From: Pseudomonadota bacterium
Lineage (GTDB): Bacteria > Pseudomonadota > Gammaproteobacteria > Pseudomonadales > Pseudomonadaceae
NCBI GenBank assembly: GCA_023388335.1
Contig: JAEWGL010000263.1
Span: forward strand, 1-29,736
Reading direction: 5' to 3'
DNA length: 29,736 nucleotides
Shown in pieces: positions 24,907-29,736 of the stretch (position 1 is its first letter; each line of letters opens with the position of its first letter). The position numbers were made by a program, and so were the translations under genes. Below the pieces are notes generated by a model, which saw only the letters and a program-made list of their open reading frames with translations, was not told the origin of the DNA and did no database searches.

Positions 24907-25332
24907 TCATCCTTGCCGCTTGAAGCCGGTCACGGCAGGCCGTGGCGGCCAGGGCAGGCGCTCGCGCCGCCCCTGGTTGTCGAAAATCAGGCCATCGCGG
25001 TCGATGTCCTGCAGCACGATCCCCGGCGCCAGGTGTTGGCCGCGGCCCAGAGTGCGGACCTGCTGGCCGTAGCGCAGCACCACTACCGTGGCGCTCAAGG
25101 GCTCGGCCTTGAGCCCGCCGAGGTACACGAGCGGCAGGCGCGTCAATGGCAGGACACCACTGTCGGCGGCAGGCTGCCAATGCCCGACCAACAGCCCTGG
25201 CACGGCGACCTCGGCCTTTACCGTGGGGCTGGCCAGTCGCGGCTCGCGACCGAGCTGCAGCACGCACTGCGCTGCGAGCCAGGCCGCCAGGGTCAACCAC
25301 AGGCCGCCGAGTACGGGAGTGAGCCGGGTCAA
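24907..25332 (-). CDS. gspC: Type II secretion protein GspC, short form without PDZ or coiled-coil domain
   Basis: A 141-residue bitopic protein. One N-terminal membrane segment (about 7-26, VLGGLWLTLAAWLAAQCVLQ) leads to a periplasmic homology region: LPLVYLGGLKAEPLSATVVV, then LRYGQQVRTLGRGQHLAPGI and VLQDIDRDGLIFDNQGRRER, the usual GspC HR pattern that contacts the secretin N0 domain. It ends there; XcpP or OutC would continue with a coiled coil or PDZ domain. I place the start at TTG 25332, whose TTGA overlaps the stop of the upstream SoxB-like gene, with AGGTG five bases before it. A longer in-frame ORF reaching 25503 would run through the upstream gene and lacks hydrophobic sense. Confidence 0.82.
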   Translation of the reverse strand: MTRLTPVLGGLWLTLAAWLAAQCVLQLGREPRLASPTVKAEVAVPGLLVGHWQPAADSGVLPLTRLPLVYLGGLKAEPLSATVVVLRYGQQVRTLGRGQHLAPGIVLQDIDRDGLIFDNQGRRERLPWPPRPAVTGFKRQG

Positions 25333-26969
25333 GCATTCACCTGGCGTGGGTGCCAGCCCGGATGCCCCTGCACATAGCGCACATCGGGCAGCTGCAACGC
25401 AGGCAGTTGCCAGTTCGCCGGTTGTTGCGCCAGCCAGTTCTCGACGCGCTGCCACAAGGGCTCGCCGGTATCCGCGGCGAAATGCAGGCCGAAGGTGCGA
25501 CACAGGCCTTGGGGCGGGACAAGCCCGGCGATACGCTTGCCCACGGCGCTGTAGCTGACCTGCCAGGCCTGGCCTTGCCAGCGCGGCAGGTCCTGGCTGT
25601 TGTCGAGCAGCAAGGGGTCGCCGAAAAGTTGTTCCGCGGCGTTCTCAAGCACTTGCTCGATTTGCCGCGCCGGGGCGTCGACCACCGGCGCGGGGTGACC
25701 TCCGGTGAGGCAGATCAGGTGTTCGCGGGTAATGGTCTGGCCGGCGCGCAGCGGCACGTCATAGCGCAGGCCAGGCAACAGCACTGGCACGCTGCTGTCG
25801 CCCGCCAGGGCCTGGTGCAGCAGACGGTCCCAACTGCCGCCACGGGTATCGCGCCGCCACAGCGCCTCGGGCGCGCGGGCCAGGGGCTGGTCGAGCCAGG
25901 CGGCGTGGCCCGCGCGTTGCTGCTGCAGCACCTCGCGCAGTTGCGCGGCGCGGGCCTGCCCTGTCGCGGACAAGGACCGTTCAAAGGCGGGGAAAAAACG
26001 CGCATCGAAGCGCCACTGCCCAGCCACTTGCCGACAGCGCACGCGGAATGCACCGCTGCCGCGACACCCGGCGAACAACACCGGCACCCGGCGGCCACTG
26101 GCTTGCGTGACCTCGACGGGCACCGGCCACAAATCCTGGCCGCGAGCGCAGAGCAGCGCATCGATCTGCGGCACCCGCTCGGCCAGCCACAGCCCCGGCC
26201 CGGTGCCGACATCGGCCAGCGCCAGGACCAGATCGGCCTCGCGCCTGGCCTGCTCGAAGCTCGGCAACAGTGATTGGTACCACTGCTTGAGCGAGGCTTT
26301 CTGATCCTGGGCATAGGGGTCGGTGACACCGACCACCGCTACCCGCACCCCGCCTCTGTCGAACAACTGCAGACCGCTCAGGCCCAGGCTTCGCGCCTGT
26401 GCCGGGGCAAGGCCGGCGCCCAGGGTGACGGTGGCCGATTGTCGATAGAGGCCGGCGCTGCGCTGTGGCCAGAGCACCCGCTCGTCACTGCTGACGCGCA
26501 CGTCGCTGCCCAGCAGCTGGCTGCCCTGCACACCGCTGGCGCCTTGGGTGAGGTAGGCCAGGCCGCTGCCGTTCCAGCCCTGGCCGTTCTCCAGGGTCAG
26601 GCACTGGGCAGCGCCTGCTTCGTCGCGTAGCTGTTCGAGCAGCGCCGCGAGCACCGCGTAGCCACCGAGCTGGGCTTGGTCAGCCAGGCTTGCATCGAGC
26701 AAGGGCGCCAGTTCGGCATGGCCGGCGCGGGCGCTGCCGCCGGTCATCCACGGCGCACGACCAAGCTGGGTGACCGGACCCAGCCGCGTGGCCGGCACCA
26801 CGGCCTGCCCAGGCTGGCGGGCATCCAGGGTGTCAGCGACATACAGCAGGTCCAGCGATGCTTCGCCACCTGGACCACGGCCCGGGATGGCCGAGCAGGC
26901 CCCAAGCAAGGGTGCCATGGCGCCTACGCCCATCCAGCTGATCAACTCGCGCCTGCGCATGTTCGCCAT
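25329..26969 (-). CDS. SoxB/5'-nucleotidase-like Tat lipoprotein, apparently without metal ligands
   Basis: A 546-residue exported protein heading the T2SS operon. RRRELISWMGVGAMAPLLGAC is Tat-like with lipobox LGAC (Cys25), predicting an outer-membrane lipoprotein. The body follows SoxB: GGVRVAVVGVTDPYA (206-220), RVPQIDALL, LPGLRYDVPLRAGQTITREH, an LENAAEQLFGDPLL segment and VRYVQGHPGW near the end. The metal-site motifs look eroded: DTH is DTL (46-48), GGDTW is NGQGW (128-132), no GN[HW]E is seen, and the GGHTH region is CARGQDLWP (274-282). Start ATG 26969 has AGGAAG nine bases upstream. P. putida xcp loci carry proteins reported as UxpA and UxpB; I cannot say from sequence which name applies. 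Confidence 0.82.
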   Translation of the reverse strand: MANMRRRELISWMGVGAMAPLLGACSAIPGRGPGGEASLDLLYVADTLDARQPGQAVVPATRLGPVTQLGRAPWMTGGSARAGHAELAPLLDASLADQAQLGGYAVLAALLEQLRDEAGAAQCLTLENGQGWNGSGLAYLTQGASGVQGSQLLGSDVRVSSDERVLWPQRSAGLYRQSATVTLGAGLAPAQARSLGLSGLQLFDRGGVRVAVVGVTDPYAQDQKASLKQWYQSLLPSFEQARREADLVLALADVGTGPGLWLAERVPQIDALLCARGQDLWPVPVEVTQASGRRVPVLFAGCRGSGAFRVRCRQVAGQWRFDARFFPAFERSLSATGQARAAQLREVLQQQRAGHAAWLDQPLARAPEALWRRDTRGGSWDRLLHQALAGDSSVPVLLPGLRYDVPLRAGQTITREHLICLTGGHPAPVVDAPARQIEQVLENAAEQLFGDPLLLDNSQDLPRWQGQAWQVSYSAVGKRIAGLVPPQGLCRTFGLHFAADTGEPLWQRVENWLAQQPANWQLPALQLPDVRYVQGHPGWHPRQVNA

Positions 26970-27009
26970 CGACCCCGACTTCCTTCCCTGCTGGTGACTG
27001 TGGGCCGGG

Positions 27010-27015
27010 ATATTG
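27010..27015 (-). promoter_or_regulatory. -10 element of the Pho-controlled T2SS operon promoter
   Basis: On the minus strand this reads CAATAT (four of six matches to TATAAT). It lies exactly 10 bases from the end of the Pho box at 27026-27054, the spacing expected at PhoB-activated promoters, where the box replaces the -35. The predicted leader is about 35 bases to the ATG at 26969. Confidence 0.6.
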
Positions 27016-27025
27016 CGGAGGTTAG

Positions 27026-27054
27026 ATGACAGTTTGATGGCAGTAATTAGTCAG
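27026..27054 (-). promoter_or_regulatory. Three-repeat Pho box (PhoB operator) facing the T2SS operon
   Basis: Three seven-base direct repeats at exact 11-base spacing: ATGACAG (27026), ATGGCAG (27037) and TAGTCAG (27048). On the minus strand they read CTGACTA, CTGCCAT and CTGTCAT, the last a perfect PhoB half-site and the others close. Four-base AT-rich spacers separate them, as in known Pho boxes. Orientation and the -10 placement point to the SoxB-like/gsp operon. Confidence 0.8.
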
Positions 27055-27109
27055 TAATTCCGGAAAGATCCTACAAACCAATCACTAAGAACCGGTAGTT
27101 TTAAGAACT

Positions 27110-27154
27110 CGTTAATAAAACTGCCAATGAATCATCATACTTGCGCACTAAAGT
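27110..27154 (+). promoter_or_regulatory. Weak Pho-box-like promoter facing the PhoX-family gene
   Basis: On the plus strand CGTTAAT (27110), CTGCCAA (27121) and TCATCAT (27132) match the half-site CTGTCAT at 4, 5 and 4 of 7 positions and keep the 11-base spacing. Ten bases after the last repeat comes TAAAGT (27149-27154), four of six to TATAAT. The arrangement mirrors the stronger site opposite; alone it would be marginal. Confidence 0.4.
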
Positions 27155-27191
27155 CCCGGTTCTTCCAACTCAGCTAAAGAAGGATTCACTG

Positions 27192-29252
27192 ATGAGTCGA
27201 GATACCGGGGACAACCTGGACCGGAACCTGAGCGGCAACTTGCCGATGGCCCGTGTCATGGACGCTTACCTGAGTCGCCGCAGCGTAATGCGCGGCAGCC
27301 TGGGCGCGGCGATCGCCATGATTGCCGGTACCGGCCTGACCGGCTGCTTCGATGGCGATGGCGGTTCGGATGACGATCCGGTCACCGAGCCACCGGTTAC
27401 CGACCCGGAAGTGCCGAAACTCCAGCTGGGCTTCGACTCGATTCCAGGTTCGCGCACCGACGCCTGCGTCGTCGCCGCCGGTTACAGTGCCTACGTGATC
27501 GCCCCCTGGGGCACGCCGCTCAACAGCAACGCCAGCGCCTGGAAGGCCGACGGCAGCAACACCTCCGTCGACCAGGCCAACGCCATGGGCATGCACCATG
27601 ACGGCATGCACTTCTTTCCCATCAACGGCAGCTCCGAAGACGGTCTGTTGGCGATCAACTTCGAATACATCGACGCCGATGCCTTGCACCCGGCCGGCCC
27701 CACCACCGACGCCAGCGGCAAGCGCCCGGCCGAGGAGGTGCGCAAGGAGATCAACGCCCACGGCGCGGGCGTGGTGCGCCTGAGCAAGGTCAACGGCCGC
27801 TGGCAGGTGGTCGACAACGACCCGCTCAACCGCCGCTTCACCACCGTTACCCTGATGGACATCGCCGGCCCGCTGCGCGGCAGCGACCACGTCAAGACCC
27901 GGTTCTCGGCCGACGGTACCCAGGCACGTGGCACCAACAACAACTGCGGTAACGGCTTTACTCCGTGGGGTACCTACCTCACCTGCGAAGAGAACTGGCC
28001 CGGGATCTTCGTCAACAAGGGCGTGCGTCCGGCAGACCAACAGCGCATCGGCATCGTCACCAGCAGCGGCAATTACGCCTGGGAAACCGCGGCGGGCGAT
28101 CCGTCGGAAGTGGACGGCGAATTCAGCCGCTTCGACGTGACCCCCACCGGCGCGAGCGCCCTTGAGGACTACCGCAACGAGGCCAGCACCTACGGCTACA
28201 TCGTCGAGATCGATCCGTACAATGCCGCCACCCTGGCGGTCAAGCGCACCGCCCTGGGACGTTTCCGCCATGAGGGTTGCTGCCCTGGCCTGGCCGTGGC
28301 CGGCAAGCCGGTGGTCTGGTACATGGGCGACGACTCGAACAACGAATACCTGTACAAGTTCGTCTCCACCGCGCTGTGGGACGAAGCCGATGCCAACCCG
28401 GCCGACCGCCTGGCCACCGGCGCCAAGTACATGGACCAGGGCAAGCTCTACGTCGCGCGCTTCAATGCCGATGGCACGGGCATCTGGCTGCTGCTCGACG
28501 TGGACACCGTGACCAGCACCGGCACCACGCTCGGCGCCCTGTACGGCGACCTGGCCGGGATCATCCTGCACACCCGCGGCGCGGCCGATGCCGTGGGCGC
28601 GACGCCAATGGACCGCCCGGAATGGACCACCGTCAACCCGCTCAATGGCGACGTCTACCTGACCCTGACCAACAACAGCGCGCGTACCCCGGAAAAAGTC
28701 GATGCCGCCAACCCACGCGGCCCCAACCGCCACGGCCACATCATTCGCTGGCACGACAGTGACGATCAGCTGAGCTTCACCTGGGACATCTTCGTCTTTG
28801 GCGCCAACGCCGCTGGCGCCCCCGACATCAACCGCTCTGGCCTGACCGAACTGAACCAGTTCGCCAGCCCCGACGGCATGAGCTTCGATAGCCGCGGCAT
28901 CCTCTGGTTCCAGACCGACAACGGCGAGTCGACCCTGACCAGCTACACCAACGACCAGATGCTGGCGGTGATCCCAACCGACCTGGTCGATGCCAGCGGC
29001 AAGCAGGTGCCGGTCAACGCGCAGAACCAGGCGGACCTGCGTCGTTTCTTCGTTGGGCCGAACGGTTGCGAAGTCACCGGCATCGCCTTCACGCCGGACA
29101 ACAGGTCGCTGTTCGTCAATATCCAGCACCCGGGCAACTGGCCATCCACCGATGTCGCCACGGCCGTGACTCCGGCAGGTGCCAGCGTGCGCCCGCGCGC
29201 TTCGACCGTGGTGATCCAGCGCGACGATGGCGGCGAGATCGGTATCGCCTGA
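27192..29252 (+). CDS. PhoX-family (DUF839) alkaline phosphatase, Tat lipoprotein
   Basis: A 686-residue exported phosphatase of the PhoX family, which uses Fe3+ and Ca2+ to release phosphate from organic monoesters. SRRSVMRG (28-35) followed by LGAAIAMIAGTGLTGC is a Tat signal with lipobox LTGC (Cys52), then an acidic linker GDGGSDDDP. Family motifs include NNNCGNGFTPWGTYLTCEEN (249-268, with the conserved Cys and Glu pair), GRFRHEG (356-362), YMGDDSNNEYLYKFVS and SPDGMSFDSRGILWFQTDNG. ATG 27192 has AAGGA upstream; the 17-residue extension is rejected. It diverges from the T2SS operon and converges on gspK, which suggests it is a T2SS cargo. PhoX and UxpB are Xcp-dependent phosphatases reported in P. 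putida, as I recall; which this is I cannot settle. Confidence 0.93.
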   Translation: MSRDTGDNLDRNLSGNLPMARVMDAYLSRRSVMRGSLGAAIAMIAGTGLTGCFDGDGGSDDDPVTEPPVTDPEVPKLQLGFDSIPGSRTDACVVAAGYSAYVIAPWGTPLNSNASAWKADGSNTSVDQANAMGMHHDGMHFFPINGSSEDGLLAINFEYIDADALHPAGPTTDASGKRPAEEVRKEINAHGAGVVRLSKVNGRWQVVDNDPLNRRFTTVTLMDIAGPLRGSDHVKTRFSADGTQARGTNNNCGNGFTPWGTYLTCEENWPGIFVNKGVRPADQQRIGIVTSSGNYAWETAAGDPSEVDGEFSRFDVTPTGASALEDYRNEASTYGYIVEIDPYNAATLAVKRTALGRFRHEGCCPGLAVAGKPVVWYMGDDSNNEYLYKFVSTALWDEADANPADRLATGAKYMDQGKLYVARFNADGTGIWLLLDVDTVTSTGTTLGALYGDLAGIILHTRGAADAVGATPMDRPEWTTVNPLNGDVYLTLTNNSARTPEKVDAANPRGPNRHGHIIRWHDSDDQLSFTWDIFVFGANAAGAPDINRSGLTELNQFASPDGMSFDSRGILWFQTDNGESTLTSYTNDQMLAVIPTDLVDASGKQVPVNAQNQADLRRFFVGPNGCEVTGIAFTPDNRSLFVNIQHPGNWPSTDVATAVTPAGASVRPRASTVVIQRDDGGEIGIA

Positions 29253-29280
29253 TCCTGCGCCTTGTCTGCGAGCCGTTGCT

Positions 29281-29736
29281 CTACCAGGGCAGCGGTTCGC
29301 GGCTTTTCACCCGCACCTGCTGCGCCGGCACCCGCGCGTGCCACTGCACGATCCCAAGCGCCTCGATCTCGAACTGACTGCGCAGGCTGCGACCCTCCTC
29401 TTCGAATGTCAGCTGCAGCAGGAAATGCCCGCTGTTGAGCATCAGCCCTGCGCTGAGCCGCTCGAACGTCTCATCGTCCACCGCCCCCAACGCCTGGCGC
29501 AGCGCCGAGGCATCGACATAGCCCGAGGCCGGCCGACCACTGACGATGCGGCTGAGCAGCGAACGCGAGAAGTGGCCTTCATAGAGCGCATCGAGCAGCG
29601 GCAGGTGCTCCAGCCCGAGGGCATTGGCATTGAGACGCCAACTGGTGGTCTCTGGCAAGGCACACAGGGCGGGATAGCGCGCCTGGCGGGTGGCGTCAGG
29701 CTCGAGCAGCAGGTTCAGCTCGCTGGTGTCGAGCAT
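29281..29736 (-). CDS. gspK: Type II secretion minor pseudopilin GspK, C-terminal part (5' end outside the window)
   Basis: Open to the window edge; 151 residues are visible and the ATG at 29736 is probably an internal Met. The pattern fits the C-terminal half of GspK: LDTSELNLLL at the 'EL' position before the second domain, TSWRLNANALGLEHLPLLDA replacing the usual LNVNTA...L, LLSRIVSGRPASGYVDASAL where GspK has the R-x-GY/F segment, then LSAGLMLNSGHFLLQLTFEE (the LSV-S-YF strand) and an Arg-rich end. GspK caps the pseudopilus with GspI and GspJ. It is separated from the gsp operon by the phosphatase gene and is convergent with it across 28 bases. Assignment is by pattern, not alignment. Confidence 0.72.
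   Translation of the reverse strand: MLDTSELNLLLEPDATRQARYPALCALPETTSWRLNANALGLEHLPLLDALYEGHFSRSLLSRIVSGRPASGYVDASALRQALGAVDDETFERLSAGLMLNSGHFLLQLTFEEEGRSLRSQFEIEALGIVQWHARVPAQQVRVKSREPLPW

Noticed and set aside
27186..29129. 647-codon open frame opposite the PhoX-family gene
   Set aside because: Antisense shadow; the plus-strand frame carries the family motifs and signal peptide, and this one has no recognisable domain.

Overview
The window is GC-rich bacterial chromosome. The proteins (Ffh, PurT, an FhaC/FhaB-type secretion pair, an Xcp-like type II secretion system, a PhoX-family phosphatase) and the Pseudomonas-type REP sequences (GTGGGAGC...TTGCCCCGCGATC) point to the Pseudomonas putida group. 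Coding density is high. I see no tRNA, rRNA, CRISPR array, transposase or prophage gene.

Layout. 1-3662: ffh on the minus strand, divergent from a CcsA-like membrane protein and a CNNM/CorC-like CBS protein. 3924-6705: an MHS-type MFS transporter converging on purT; the gap between them is filled by one 285-bp imperfect inverted repeat with REP-like units nested inside. 6780-8675: a minus-strand cluster of CoA-type Nudix hydrolase, gamma-carbonic-anhydrase-like protein, DUF1289 protein and VUT-family transporter. 8808-9923: a second Nudix hydrolase and an L,D-transpeptidase. 10082-16340: a two-partner secretion locus, TpsB transporter then a 1514-residue hemagglutinin-type TpsA with no CdiA-like toxin end.

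16352-29736 is a phosphate-linked secretion island. A tightly overlapping minus-strand operon runs from a SoxB/5'-nucleotidase-like lipoprotein through gspC-D-E-F-G-H-I-J-L-M-N. A PhoX-family phosphatase diverges from it, and the missing pseudopilin gene, gspK, lies beyond the phosphatase, cut by the window edge. The divergent promoter region holds a clear three-repeat Pho box with a correctly spaced -10 facing the secretion operon, and a weaker one facing the phosphatase. The natural reading is that phosphate starvation switches on a secretion machine together with its cargo.

Two points stand out. Both proteins flanking the promoter carry Tat-like signals followed by a lipobox, so they look like outer-membrane lipoproteins delivered by Tat and possibly moved to the cell surface by this T2SS. 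And the SoxB-like protein keeps the fold-level motifs of its family but seems to have lost essentially every metal ligand, which suggests a pseudo-phosphoesterase. The remaining genes are ordinary Pseudomonas housekeeping or accessory genes.
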